The notes: generated by a model not told the origin, from the letters alone. A stretch of 64,000 nt of DNA from Lysinibacillus contaminans (GCF_001278945.1 NZ_LGRV01000003.1:1116001-1180000); one strand, 5' to 3'. Numbered from the stretch's first letter, positions 46,644 to 56,069 are shown. Program-made: numbers and translations.

Positions 46644-46665
46644 AGATTCACATATTTGTGGATCT
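46644..46665. promoter_or_regulatory. Palindrome upstream of adhA
   Basis: AGATTCACA-TATT-TGTGGATCT with one mismatch, about 50 bp before the adhA ATG. Not the MerR dyad seen at its neighbours and not oriented like a Rex site. Possible operator of another regulator. Confidence 0.35.
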
Positions 46666-46714
46666 GCGATTGTAAATTAAAATGATTTCTTACATTTGAG
46701 GAGGCATATTAATT

Positions 46715-47731
46715 ATGAAAGCAGCAGTTGTAACTAAAGACAAAAAAGTAAGTGTAGAAGAGAAACAACTTCGACCATTAAAACATGGTGAAGCATTAGT
46801 GCAAACAGAATTCTGTGGTGTTTGTCATACAGACCTACACGTGAAAAATGCAGACTTCGGTGATGTGACAGGGGTCGTTCTAGGTCACGAAGGTATTGGT
46901 AAAGTTATTGAAGTTGCTGAAGGTGTTACTTCACTAAAAGTTGGCGACCGTGTATCAATCGCTTGGATGTTTGAAAGCTGCGGTCACTGTGAATATTGTA
47001 CGACAGGTCGCGAAACACTATGTCGTGACGTGAAAAACGCAGGGTACACAGTAGATGGTGCGATGGCTGAACAAGTTATCGTAACAGCTGACTATGCTGT
47101 AAAGGTCCCTGATAATTTAGATCCAGCAGCGGCTTCTTCTGTAACTTGTGCGGGTGTTACAACTTACAAAGCTGTGAAAGAATCACATATCCGCCCAGGT
47201 CAATGGATTGGTGTATTTGGTGTTGGTGGTCTAGGTAACTTAGCGGTGCAATACGCGAAAAATGTATTTGGTGCTAAAGTAGTTGCTTTCGATATTAATG
47301 ATGAAAAGCTAGCATTTGCTAAGGAATTAGGTGCAGACGTTGTGGTGAACTCATTAAATGAAGACCCAATTGCAAAAGCGAAAGAACTGACAGATGGTAA
47401 AGGCTTAGATGCAACAGTAATTACAGCTGTAGCTAAAACGCCATTTAACCAAGCAATCGATGTTGTAAAAGCGGGTGCACGCGTAGTAGCGGTTGGCTTA
47501 CCTGTAGATAAAATGGATTTAGATATCCCTCGTTTAGTACTAGATGGTATCCAAGTAGTAGGTTCATTAGTTGGTACACGTCAAGACTTACAAGAAGCAT
47601 TCCAATTTGCTGCAGAAGGTAAGGTAGTACCGAAAGTGGCATTACGTAAAATCGAAGAAATTAATGAAATCTTCGAAGAAATGGAACAAGGTAAAATTAC
47701 AGGACGTATGGTTATTGACTTTACAAAATAA
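46715..47731 (+). CDS. adhA: Zinc-dependent alcohol dehydrogenase
   Basis: A 338-residue NAD(H)-dependent alcohol dehydrogenase. Catalytic zinc ligands in CGVCHTD and GHEG; structural zinc cysteines in [15 protein letters not shown]; the Rossmann loop [14 protein letters not shown]. Very like Bacillus subtilis AdhA in length and motifs. With the MerR regulator and the broken reductase it forms an aldehyde-handling module, as in the adhR-adhA locus. A ribosome site GAGGAGGC lies before the ATG. Two terminators follow. Confidence 0.94.
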   Translation: MKAAVVTKDKKVSVEEKQLRPLKHGEALVQTEFCGVCHTDLHVKNADFGDVTGVVLGHEGIGKVIEVAEGVTSLKVGDRVSIAWMFESCGHCEYCTTGRETLCRDVKNAGYTVDGAMAEQVIVTADYAVKVPDNLDPAAASSVTCAGVTTYKAVKESHIRPGQWIGVFGVGGLGNLAVQYAKNVFGAKVVAFDINDEKLAFAKELGADVVVNSLNEDPIAKAKELTDGKGLDATVITAVAKTPFNQAIDVVKAGARVVAVGLPVDKMDLDIPRLVLDGIQVVGSLVGTRQDLQEAFQFAAEGKVVPKVALRKIEEINEIFEEMEQGKITGRMVIDFTK

Positions 47732-47745
47732 TTGATATTTTAATT

Positions 47746-47789
47746 ACAAGACAAGTGTATTTTTATCTACACTTGTCTTCTTTTTTTGA
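47746..47789 (+). terminator. Terminator of adhA
   Basis: AAGACAAGTGTA / TACACTTGTCTTCTTTTTTT, perfect 12-bp stem. Confidence 0.92.
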
Positions 47790-47849
47790 TGCTGAATTTT
47801 TTATTAATATGAAATTATTTGGTCAATAGTTTACTACTAACTGCCAATA

Positions 47850-47902
47850 GAACAAGAGCAAACACAACATCATTACGTGTTGTGCTGCTCTTGTTTTTTT
47901 AT
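47850..47902. terminator. Second hairpin downstream of adhA
   Basis: AACAAGAGCA-A-ACACAACA / GTGTTGTG-C-TGCTCTTGTT with TTTTTT; a long stem with a single internal mismatch. No gene between the two terminators. 47903-48157 shows only doubtful ORFs. Confidence 0.8.
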
Positions 47903-48127
47903 TTCTTGAGAAACAGCGTTTGGAAAGAAGGGATTTAAGTATATATACTTAGGAACGATTGTGTGTAAAAATCCTGACAGAGGATAATAAACGAACAATC
48001 ATACGCAAAACAACTTTAAAAATTCGCGTTTTGCTCATGGAAGTGCTATTCGTTCATCGGCTGGATACGTCATCCATCAAACAAAACACGAACATTATTT
48101 TTGAAAGCTTTCTAAACGTAAATAATA

Positions 48128-48406
48128 TAGGCTGTTTTCTCTAAGGTTGTTACTCTCTTGACCGAAGTAGGAGTAACACCTGGAGCTGATGTCCAGCACG
48201 TTGGAAGTACAGCTGTCCCTCATAGCCTTACAAAGGGTGATTTAGATATACAAGTTCGTGTTACCCCTGAACTATTCCTAAAAGCAGTACAGACACTTTC
48301 AAGATTTTATGAACTTAATGATGGCAGTGTAAAAACCGACTGCTTCAGAGCTTTTATTAAAGAAAGAGTCTTTGCCATAAGGGGAATTCGATATTCTTTG
48401 AGTTAA
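48128..48406 (+). pseudogene. Fragment of a GrpB-family nucleotidyltransferase-like gene
   Basis: Reads VGVTPGADVQHVGSTAVPHS, LTKGDLDIQVRVTPELF and SVKTDCFRAFIKE, the GrpB/UPF0157 signature (HVGSTAVP..KGDLDIQV). The protein lacks the usual N-terminal 25-35 residues and the C-terminal half, which ends out of frame at RYSLS. No ribosome site. It cannot be functional as it stands. Confidence 0.75.
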
Positions 48407-48497
48407 ACACCAGTAGTATTTGGAACTATTTGTCTAGCTAAACGTCTAAATGCTAAATAAATGGAAATTACAAATAGATAAAGCAGAGGTTTTAGAA

Positions 48498-48698
48498 TGA
48501 GGTTTCCTTAATATTGTTAGTCTAGTGATTGGGCTAATTTCCTAGAAACTCCCTATTGTAAGTCTTATGCAATTTAAAGAGAATGGCTTTAAGAATTGGA
48601 GAACTCTTTCTATTTATGTAATCATTTGTTTCTTACTTTCACTTGTTTGGTGGGGTAGGTTTCTAATCAAAAATAAAATGAAGGAAATTACTTATTAG
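48498..48698 (+). pseudogene. Fragment of a small membrane-protein gene
   Basis: One frame reads NIVSLVIGLIS, a TAG stop (48543), then KLPIVSLMQFKENGFKN and TLSIYVIICFLLSLVWWGRF before a stop. Two hydrophobic helices in a conserved-looking arrangement, but with an in-frame stop and no start in frame. Confidence 0.45.
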
Positions 48699-48760
48699 GA
48701 TAACGGGTGTGATTCTACAACAAGTTGAGACACTCTGTTAGAACGAAGGAGGGGGAAATG

Positions 48761-49099
48761 ATGAAGATTAAAAGGGGTACTTTAAAGTGGATTATGTTTT
48801 TCAGCATAGGAATAGTACTTCTAGCGTTGGTAGGATTAAGTATATGGGACTCGACTGAAAGATCAAAAGAAGTTCAACAAATTGAGTTAGAATTGGGTTT
48901 TGAAGTTAAAGTCGTGGATAGACAATCACACGGTACATTGCGTGCAGCAACGAGAACATATCTAGTGAAACCATTAGATGATGATAAGGAAAGCGATATA
49001 GAATACTTATTATACTTAAATGAAGAAGACAAGATCGAACAATGGGCTATGGTTAAAAACGGAAAGACAATCAGACCGTATAACACAGAAGACGAATAG
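48761..49099 (+). CDS. Small membrane-anchored hypothetical protein
   Basis: A 112-residue protein: one N-terminal transmembrane helix (WIMFFSIGIVLLALVGLSIW), then an extracellular charged domain (FEVKVVDRQSHGTLRAATRTYLV, EYLLYLNEEDKIEQWAMV). Not recognised. A strong GAAGGAGG site stands before tandem ATGs at 48758/48761. Lies between gene fragments in the decaying region but looks intact itself. Confidence 0.7.
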   Translation: MKIKRGTLKWIMFFSIGIVLLALVGLSIWDSTERSKEVQQIELELGFEVKVVDRQSHGTLRAATRTYLVKPLDDDKESDIEYLLYLNEEDKIEQWAMVKNGKTIRPYNTEDE

Positions 49100-49130
49100 A
49101 AAATTATTAAAAAATTAAGGAGACAAACAT

Positions 49131-49606
49131 ATGACTTTATATTCCGTACTTGTGGCGAATAGCTTTTTACAAGAAGTTGATTGTACAGGAATTGCTGAAA
49201 TTACAGTAAGAGAATTGAAAAAAATATATCCAATTACAGAGAGTTCAACAGCACAATCATGGCATTTGATGGATGATGATACTCGTATTTTACATGTGCC
49301 AGATGAATCGGTTTTTGGTCATTTGAATATATTTCAGTGGAATAATCCACCATATGATTTAGAATTTTATAATTAAAAACTTTTGTATACGGTATCGAGG
49401 GAAATTGGGGTCCTCAATTTTTATCGGACTTTTTAATCTATTTGAAGCAACATATAAAACCGGAGCATAGTGCAGAATTAATTAGGTTTTGGGCAGAAGA
49501 TTACGACCGAAAACTAAAAAGCCGCCGTATAACTATTAAAGAAGTCGAATTGCATCATCTTGAAAGCTTAAAGAACGAGGAATACATACGTGTTATTTTT
49601 GTATAG
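49131..49606 (+). pseudogene. Frameshifted hypothetical gene
   Basis: The first part (from ATG 49131, AAGGAG 9-10 nt upstream) encodes 81 residues ending PPYDLEFYN. Directly after the TAA (49374-49376) another frame continues without a start: TFVYGIEGNWGPQFLSDFLI, then LIRFWAEDYDRKLKSRRITI to a TAG at 49604-49606. Adding one base at the AATTAAAAAC tract joins them into one protein of about 157 residues. The family is not recognised; the compact acidic/aromatic style recalls immunity proteins, which is a guess. Confidence 0.65.
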
Positions 49607-49723
49607 CTATATTTAGAATGTACTTACTCATTAAGAAGTTATCGTGCTGTAGGGGGGAGGCGCAGAATCATTAAAAAAAGTATTTTTGGTTATACATTTT
49701 TCTTTCTATTAAATCGAAAGGCA

Positions 49724-50222
49724 TCAAAATATTCGAAAAGAATCAATGGCTTTCTTTTTCTGTTCAAACTCAATATGTGTATAGACTTGAGTTGATGTAA
49801 TACTTTCATGACCGAGTAATCCTTGAAGTGTACGAAAATCAACATTCTCTTTATTTCGTTGCAACATCAGTGTTTCAAATGTATGCCGCAAGTGATGCAG
49901 CTTGAAGCGGATAGGTGGGAGGCCTGCCTTTTTCAACACATCTTTAAAGATGACATGCAAACCGCGCGAATCTAATGCTGTTTGGTTTTTATTCAAGAAA
50001 ACAGGTTCTGATGGATACAATTGATAGGATCTTAAATAAGTTTTATAGGATGCTAGAAGCGGGATTAAATGTGGATGAAGGGGCAATATTCGTTCTTTTT
50101 TTCCTTTTCCATCAATTCGAATCGTTTCATTTACCAAATGAATTTGTTCCCATGTTTATGAAACAAGTTCAGAACGTCTCAGACCTGTTTTTTTCGGCAA
50201 TATAAACATTAGTTCATTTAAA
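49724..50222 (-). pseudogene. Truncated tyrosine recombinase with ochre stop
   Basis: The C-terminal catalytic half of an Xer-like recombinase. From the N-side: LPKKTGLRRSELVS, then TAA at 50156-50158, then TWEQIHLVNETIRIDGKGKKE, KLHHLRHTFETL and LLGHESITSTQVYTHIEFE. The Arg, Lys, His-x-x-Arg and Tyr residues survive, but the N-terminal DNA-binding domain is missing and a stop interrupts the remainder. An internal ATG at 50137 could make 137 residues, without Arg I. Remnant of a lost mobile element or integrase. Confidence 0.85.
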
Positions 50223-50334
50223 AAATATGATATTGTTAAAATAGTGAAAAAGTAATAGTATAATTTAATATATATTGATTACATGGAAAAAAACACCTTG
50301 ATGTTGTAGCTATGTATTAGAGAGAAGGTTTAAC

Positions 50335-51207
50335 ATGAAGAAGTATAAAGGTGAATTATTAATGATTATTACCGCTGTTATGTGGGGGAGCGGTTTTGTT
50401 GGGATGTCAGTAGGCTTAGAGCATTGGAGCGTAATGCAATTAATGGCGCTTCGTTTTACATTAGCAACGATTCTATTAGCCATTATTTTCAATAAAAAAC
50501 TAAGGCTTATTTCTAAAAGTGTTTTCTGGAAAGGTTCCATATTAGGTGCTGTTTTATTTATAGCATTTACCTTGCAAACACTAGGGCTTGAGTATACAAC
50601 ACCGTCTAAAAATGCCTTTTTAACGGCCATTAACGTTATCATTGTACCAATTATTGCGTACATCATTTATAAACGTCGATTTGACCGCTTTGAGATTTTG
50701 GCAGCCGTCATCGCGATTGTCGGTATCGGATTTTTATCTTTACAAAATTCCTTTACAATTAATCTCGGGGATATGTTATCGATCCTGTGTGCCTTTGCAT
50801 TTGCATTCGATATTTTTTATACGAATGTCTTCGTAAAAAAAGAAGATGCATTAGCGTTAACAATTGTCCAATTTTTCGTGGCTTCAATTTTCAGCTGGAT
50901 TGGTGTCCTTGCACTTGGAGAAATCCCTACTTCTGCAAGTGTGGAAGGCGTTTTAACAATTATTTTTCTTGCTGTTTTTTGTACTCTCATTGCTTATGTA
51001 TGCCAAAATATTGGAATGCAGTATGCAGATCCAACAAAATCTGCGTTAATTCTGTCGACAGAGTCTATATTTGGAACATTTTTCTCTGTATTATTATTAG
51101 GCGAAATTTTAACAGGAAGAATGATTTTTGGTTGCTGCCTGATCTTTACTGCGATAATAATCGCGGAAGTGAAACCATCCTTTAAAAAATCTATAATAAA
51201 CGCTTAA
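50335..51207 (+). CDS. DMT superfamily transporter, EamA type
   Basis: A 290-residue membrane protein with ten helices in two EamA repeats: ELLMIITAVMWGSGFVGMSV at the start and the second-repeat GDMLSILCAFAFAFDIF, then CQNIGMQYADPTKSALILS. Drug/metabolite efflux family; substrate unknown. The start follows AGAGAAGG. Its natural terminator (arms AAAAACTAGGCTT and AAGCCTAGTTTTT) has been split by the IS3-family insertion. Confidence 0.92.
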   Translation: MKKYKGELLMIITAVMWGSGFVGMSVGLEHWSVMQLMALRFTLATILLAIIFNKKLRLISKSVFWKGSILGAVLFIAFTLQTLGLEYTTPSKNAFLTAINVIIVPIIAYIIYKRRFDRFEILAAVIAIVGIGFLSLQNSFTINLGDMLSILCAFAFAFDIFYTNVFVKKEDALALTIVQFFVASIFSWIGVLALGEIPTSASVEGVLTIIFLAVFCTLIAYVCQNIGMQYADPTKSALILSTESIFGTFFSVLLLGEILTGRMIFGCCLIFTAIIIAEVKPSFKKSIINA

Positions 51208-51212
51208 CAAAA

Positions 51213-51237
51213 AACTAGGCTTGCATTTAATGTGAAG
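51213..51237 (+). terminator. Left half of the split terminator plus target-site copy
   Basis: AAACTAGGCTT pairs with AAGCCTAGTTTT at 52531-52542 beyond the IS element. AAG at 51235-51237 is the left copy of the target duplication. Confidence 0.85.
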
Positions 51238-51276
51238 TGGACTAACCTAAATTATTGAGACAATATAAAACACCTT
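51238..51276 (+). repeat. IS left terminal inverted repeat
   Basis: 39 bp, ending TATAAAACACCTT inward; matches the right end with a few mismatches and one indel. Confidence 0.9.
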
Positions 51277-51323
51277 CGGAGTGGTACACTTGTAAAAAGT
51301 ACTTACATCGGAGGTGTTTTTGC

Positions 51324-51641
51324 ATGGGCAAGAACGTATATTCAAGCGAAGTTAAATGGGCTGTTGTTAAAGATAAACTAAGTGGTGAATTGACAACTAA
51401 TGAAATTATGGAGAAACACGGAATCAAAAACAAATCACAGGTCGAAACTTGGATGAAATGGTACCGCGCGAATGAAATTTATCGATTTGATCAGCCGATT
51501 GGTAAACAATACACTTTCGGTCACGGTCCCGAGTTAGCCAGTGAAGACGATAAACGGGAACGACAATTATCACATTTGAAGATGGAGAACGAAATTCTAA
51601 AAAAGTACATGGAGATCGAAAGGGAGTTAAAAAAGAAATAG
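51324..51641 (+). CDS. IS3-family OrfA (helix-turn-helix transposase subunit)
   Basis: A 105-residue protein with an HTH (GELTTNEIMEKHGIKNKSQVETW) that binds the IS ends, and a C-terminal leucine-zipper-like coiled coil (LSHLKMENEILKKYMEIERELKKK). GGAGGTG precedes the ATG. Ends TTA AAA AAG AAA TAG: the A-AAA-AAG tract (51629-51635) is a classic -1 slippery heptamer leading into OrfB. Confidence 0.93.
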   Translation: MGKNVYSSEVKWAVVKDKLSGELTTNEIMEKHGIKNKSQVETWMKWYRANEIYRFDQPIGKQYTFGHGPELASEDDKRERQLSHLKMENEILKKYMEIERELKKK

Positions 51642-52489
51642 TTCTACAGATTGTAGAGAAACTTAGAAAGAAGTACACGATTACAGCTATCCTATCCGCG
51701 TTAGGAGTACCACGGGCGAACTATTATAGATGGTATCTTCACGGCATAAATAAGTCGCTTTCAGTAGTAGAGGAATCTATTATAGAACTGTGCAAAAGCA
51801 CTAAGTATCGGAATGGTCATAGAAAAATAAAGGCAATGTTGAAGCAGAAATATGATATAAAATTGAATCGCAATACAGTTCAGAACCTTATGCAAAAGCA
51901 TAACTTACAGTGCCGTATCAAGCCAAAACGGAAGTGGAAATCCCAAGGTGAAAGTATCATAATTGCCCCTAATCTTCTTAAACGAGATTTCACGGCTAGT
52001 GAACCGAACAAGAAGTGGGTGACAGACATTACATATATTCAGTATGGCAGTACTACAAAATATCTTTCGACCATTATGGATCTATTCAATAATGAAATTG
52101 TCGCTTATAAATTATACGATCATCAACAGACACTACTGGTAATCGACACGTTAAAGGAGGCACTGTCTGTCCGTAACCACCCCGAAGGTGTGATTGTGCA
52201 TTCAGATCAAGGGAGTGTTTACACGTCATATGCGTATCAGGCCTACATTAAGGATAACGACCTTGTCAGCAGCATGTCACGTAGAGGAAACTGTTGGGAC
52301 AATGCGGTGATTGAATCTTTTCATTCGAACTTAAAGTCTGAGGAATTTCAATATGTTAAATTTAATTCATTACGTAATCAAGACGTAATTGAGCGGGTAA
52401 TTACCTATTTAAATTATTATAATGAAGAACGTATCCAAGAAAAATTAGGCTACCTAACACCCATAAAATATGGTGTAATGGCAGCCTAA
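51629..52489 (+). CDS. IS3-family OrfB (DDE transposase), made by -1 frameshift with OrfA
   Basis: About 287 codons in the -1 frame relative to OrfA. The rve integrase core carries D in KKWVTDITYIQ, D in VIVHSDQGSVYTS and E in DNAVIESFHSNLK, the DD(35)E triad with the Lys after Glu. The N-terminal region (KYTITAILSALGVPRANYYRW, KYRNGHRKIKAML) is the usual HTH_21. Stop codon just before the right terminal repeat. The OrfAB fusion is the active transposase by family knowledge. Confidence 0.93.
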   Translation, partial: KKEIVLQIVEKLRKKYTITAILSALGVPRANYYRWYLHGINKSLSVVEESIIELCKSTKYRNGHRKIKAMLKQKYDIKLNRNTVQNLMQKHNLQCRIKPKRKWKSQGESIIIAPNLLKRDFTASEPNKKWVTDITYIQYGSTTKYLSTIMDLFNNEIVAYKLYDHQQTLLVIDTLKEALSVRNHPEGVIVHSDQGSVYTSYAYQAYIKDNDLVSSMSRRGNCWDNAVIESFHSNLKSEEFQYVKFNSLRNQDVIERVITYLNYYNEERIQEKLGYLTPIKYGVMAA

Positions 52490-52490
52490 T

Positions 52491-52530
52491 AAGGTGTTTT
52501 ATATGTGTCTCATATCGTTAGGTCAGTCTA
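52491..52530 (-). repeat. IS right terminal inverted repeat
   Basis: 40 bp; starts two bases after the OrfB stop. Confidence 0.9.
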
Positions 52531-52951
<421 letters not shown>

Positions 52952-52994
52952 AAAACGAACCAAGAAATTCATTATGATTTCTTGGTTCGTTTTA
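52952..52994. terminator. Terminator of the SCO gene (bidirectional hairpin)
   Basis: AAAACGAACCAAGAAA / TTTCTTGGTTCGTTTT, 16-bp stem. Confidence 0.92.
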
Positions 52995-52995
52995 T

Positions 52996-53583
52996 TTACT
53001 TTGTTAAGACCTTCATATCTGCAACAATAGTATCTACTGGTACATCTGCAGCGCCGTCATAGTCTTTTACAACAATGCCATCTGCATTTACTAAATAATA
53101 ACTCGACATATGTATGACTTGGTCTGTATTAGGATCATTCTTCACGTGCGAATTGAACGACTTTCTGGCAAATTGTTCAATGTACTCTTGTTTATAGCCC
53201 GTTAATAGCTGCCATTTGCTCGTATCTGCAATTGGATAAGCTTTTAAATATTCGCTTAGTACCTCAGGTGAATCGACCTCTGGATCGATGGTAAAAGCTA
53301 CAATGTTGTAGTCTTCTACTTTATCGTCAATCAGTGCCTTTTGCACTTCGGTCATATTAAACGTCATTGGCGGACAAACTGTATTGCACTTTGTGAATAT
53401 AAACATTGCAAGCCAAGGTTTCCCTTTTAGAGTCTCCAGTGTTACTTCCTCGTTATTTTGATTTGTTTGTGTAAAATCTTCTACTTTAATATTAAGCTCT
53501 GGCTGGAATTTATAACTTCCACAAGACGCTAATATACTACTAACAAAAATCACCATAACAAGCATCATGCTTTTCTTTTTCAT
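52996..53583 (-). CDS. SCO1/SenC family copper-binding lipoprotein
   Basis: A 195-residue membrane-anchored thioredoxin-fold protein that delivers copper to cytochrome c oxidase (CuA site), like Bacillus subtilis YpmQ (BsSco). Signal peptide MMLVMVIFVSSILASC with the lipidated Cys at 21-22; the metal-binding CxxxC in FTKCNTVCPPM and the distant His in VIHMSSYYLV are all present. Extracellular face of the membrane. The start at 53583 follows GAAGGGAAG. No cox gene nearby. Unusually long, AT-rich upstream region. Confidence 0.92.
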   Translation of the reverse strand: MKKKSMMLVMVIFVSSILASCGSYKFQPELNIKVEDFTQTNQNNEEVTLETLKGKPWLAMFIFTKCNTVCPPMTFNMTEVQKALIDDKVEDYNIVAFTIDPEVDSPEVLSEYLKAYPIADTSKWQLLTGYKQEYIEQFARKSFNSHVKNDPNTDQVIHMSSYYLVNADGIVVKDYDGAADVPVDTIVADMKVLTK

Positions 53584-54173
53584 AGAAAAGTTCACTTCCC
53601 TTCGATTAATCGTCGCAGTTTATTGTATATAGAATGGATATTAAAAACAAGATAACTTACTTGAAACTCTACCAAAAAAAACAATTTAGTACATAAATTA
53701 GTTCATTTCTGGAATAATAGTAACCTTTGATCACCATATATTGCGCAGTTTTTATAAAAAATCAATTTTCTTTTTTAAATTTATTTCATTATTTCCCAAC
53801 GTGTTCAACAATTGTTATATAACAATCTATTTTTGCTTTTTTTATTTTTTACATTCTGATTTCAAAATAGTAATTCGCGTAATTTTCTCTTTTAAGATTA
53901 TATATTCTTGAGAATTCGATTTTATCCTCACTTTAATACTATTGAAATATTATTCTATAGAAAGAGATTTTTCTCTTAAATACGTAAAAACGCTCATAAA
54001 TCCTTATTAATTCTACGTTATTTCCTGCTTGTTAATTAGACTAAAAATTATAAAAAATCAAAATTTAGTATTGCATTATAGGATTATACCTCATAAAATA
54101 GGTGAATATAGCGGCGGAGCAAATAGGAATATGCCGTTTAAAACAGAAATATATAACTTTAGGGGGAATAATA
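53584..54173. other. Very AT-rich divergent intergenic region
   Basis: About 590 bp without a gene. Contains many T/A tracts and must hold promoters for the SCO gene (minus) and the first DUF485-actP operon (plus). No clear cre site, sigma-54 promoter or RNA motif recognised. Confidence 0.5.
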
Positions 54174-54509
54174 ATGGCTAACATTACTGAGAACAAAAAC
54201 GTACGATCAGTTGACTATAATGCAATTGAAGCTATGGAATCGTTCAACAAATTCGTGAAAAAGAAAAATACATTCCTTTTCTCGATTACTGCAAGTTTTT
54301 TATTGCTTTACATCTTACTTCCAATCCTTGCTTTCCAACCTGTACTACAACAAAAAGTTGTCGGAAGTATCACTGGGGTTTGGGTATATGCAGCAGGATT
54401 ATTCATCATGACGATTGTACTTTGTACTGTTTATGTAAAAAAAGCAGCTTCATTTGATAAAGAAGCTGAGGCAGTTCTTGCAGAATATCGTGCGAAAGGC
54501 GGAAAATAA
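54174..54509 (+). CDS. DUF485 membrane protein, copy 1
   Basis: A 111-residue protein with two transmembrane helices (FLFSITASFLLLYILLPILAF and GVWVYAAGLFIMTIVLCTVYV), typical of DUF485 proteins that accompany acetate symporters. N-terminus polar (SVDYNAIEAMESFNKF), C-terminus charged. The start at 54174 follows AGGGGGA; the frame is open from 54102. Its stop abuts the actP start directly (TAA-ATG), so translation is coupled. A role as subunit or regulator of the symporter is inferred. Confidence 0.92.
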   Translation: MANITENKNVRSVDYNAIEAMESFNKFVKKKNTFLFSITASFLLLYILLPILAFQPVLQQKVVGSITGVWVYAAGLFIMTIVLCTVYVKKAASFDKEAEAVLAEYRAKGGK

Positions 54510-56063
54510 ATGAATTTAGTATCAGTAGGTTTCTTTTTAGGAATCGTTGGGTTAACACTTATTGTGACATTTATTGCAGCGAAGCGTACTTCTTCTGCAA
54601 GTGACTTCTATACAGCAGGTGGAGGTCTTAAAGGTTGGCAAAATGGTTTTGCCATCGCTGGTGACTACTTATCAGCCGCAGCTTTCCTTGGGGTGTCCGG
54701 TGCGATTGCGTTAACGGGCTTTGATGGTTTCTTTTTCTCAGTTGGTTATGTAGTGGCAAACTTAGTTCTTCTATATGTAATTGCTGAACCAATGCGTAAT
54801 TTAGGTCGTTTTACATTAGCGGATATGCTAACAGCTCGTTTCAATGAAAAACGCGTTCGTGGTGTTGCTGCAACAGGTACGATTATTATCGTTATTCTTT
54901 ATATGATTGCACAATTAGTAGGTGCAGGTGCGCTTATTAAACTATTATTTGGTATTGAATACTGGATTGCTGTGTTAATCGTAGGTGTAATGATGACTAC
55001 GTATGTATTATTTGGAGGTATGACAGCTACTTCGTGGGTACAAATCATTAAAGCAGGTCTTCTATTATTTGGTACGGGCTTACTTGCAACATTAGTTCTT
55101 ATTAAATTCGACTTCTCCTTAGTGAAAATGTTCGACACAATCGCTGTAGATCATGGCGAACAATTCCTTGTGCCAGGCTTAAAATATACAAGTTCGATTG
55201 ACTCTGTTTCAATGATGATGGCACTTGTTTTAGGTACGTCAGGTTTACCGCATATTTTAATGCGTTTCTTTACTGTAAAAGATGCGAAAACTGCACGTTC
55301 TTCTATTTCTTGGACAACTTGGATTACAGCTATTTTCTTCTCGTTAACAATTTTCTTAGGCTTCGGTGCTATGCACTTTGTGGGTCTGGATAATATCATT
55401 GCTGAAAGTAAAGCTGGTAACACAGCTGCTCCACTGCTTGCTGAATTCCTTGGTGGCGATGTATTAATGTCATTCATCTGTGCAGTAGCATTCGCAACAA
55501 TTTTAGCAGTAGTATCAGGCTTGGTACTAACGGGTGCATCTGCGATTTCTCATGATATTTATGGTGAAATTATTAAAGATGGTAAATTAACAGAGAAACA
55601 ACAAGTAATGGCTGCGCGTATCGGTTCTATCTCTATTGCAATTGTTTCTATTCTTTTGGCGTTATTTGCACAAAGCTTAAATGTTTCATTCTTAGTCTCA
55701 TTTGCCTTCTGTATTGGGGCTTCTGCGAACCTTCCAGTTATTCTGTACACTATCTACTGGAAAAAGTTCAACTCTACTGGTGCCGTTACGGCAATGGTAA
55801 CAGGCTTAGTCTCATGTTTAATTTTAGGGGCAATGGGTCCAAACATTTGGAGTCCTATTGAAGGTGCAGCTATTTTTGTTGGAGATCCATTAGTGCCACT
55901 TGCTGTTCCAGCGATTATTACGATCCCTCTTGGCTTTATCGCGGGCTATTTAGGTTCTGTTCTGACTACGAACAAAATTCCTCAAGAAGAAGCAGATCGA
56001 ATTTATAAAGAGATTCGTGTAAAAGCAAATACAGGCATATCAGTTTCTGATATTTCACATTGA
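54510..56063 (+). CDS. actP: Sodium:solute symporter, acetate permease type, copy 1
   Basis: A 517-residue, roughly 13-helix member of the SSS family (ActP/MctC branch; acetate, propionate or pyruvate uptake with Na+ or H+). Conserved segments: AKRTSSASDFYTAGGGL, WQNGFAIAGDYLSAAAFLG, GMTATSWVQIIKAG, PHILMRFFTVKDAKTARSS. The C-terminal tail VKANTGISVSDISH is also found in copy 2. A hairpin terminator follows. Regulation by CcpA or acetate is plausible but no site is seen. Confidence 0.93.
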   Translation: MNLVSVGFFLGIVGLTLIVTFIAAKRTSSASDFYTAGGGLKGWQNGFAIAGDYLSAAAFLGVSGAIALTGFDGFFFSVGYVVANLVLLYVIAEPMRNLGRFTLADMLTARFNEKRVRGVAATGTIIIVILYMIAQLVGAGALIKLLFGIEYWIAVLIVGVMMTTYVLFGGMTATSWVQIIKAGLLLFGTGLLATLVLIKFDFSLVKMFDTIAVDHGEQFLVPGLKYTSSIDSVSMMMALVLGTSGLPHILMRFFTVKDAKTARSSISWTTWITAIFFSLTIFLGFGAMHFVGLDNIIAESKAGNTAAPLLAEFLGGDVLMSFICAVAFATILAVVSGLVLTGASAISHDIYGEIIKDGKLTEKQQVMAARIGSISIAIVSILLALFAQSLNVSFLVSFAFCIGASANLPVILYTIYWKKFNSTGAVTAMVTGLVSCLILGAMGPNIWSPIEGAAIFVGDPLVPLAVPAIITIPLGFIAGYLGSVLTTNKIPQEEADRIYKEIRVKANTGISVSDISH

Positions 56064-56069
56064 TTTTCG

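Larger units (their letters stand above)
51238..52530 (+). mobile_element. IS3-family insertion sequence (IS150-like group)
   Basis: A complete element of 1293 bp. Imperfect terminal repeats (51238-51276 and 52491-52530) begin TGGACTAACCT and TAGACTGACCT on their outward strands and share a TATAAAACACCTT inner end. It is flanked by AAG on both sides (51235-51237, 52531-52533), a 3-bp duplication. It encodes OrfA and OrfB with a -1 frameshift window. The element looks intact and possibly still mobile. Confidence 0.93.

Noticed and set aside
46644..46665. Rex operator before adhA
   Set aside because: Arms are in the opposite order (TCACA...TGTGG) to the Rex dyad TTGTGA...TCACAA.
47959..48144. 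61-codon plus-strand ORF after adhA
   Set aside because: No ribosome site; none of the three frames gives a recognisable family.
50787..51185. 132-codon ORF inside the EamA transporter gene
   Set aside because: Out-of-frame shadow of the real transporter; Cys-rich nonsense composition.
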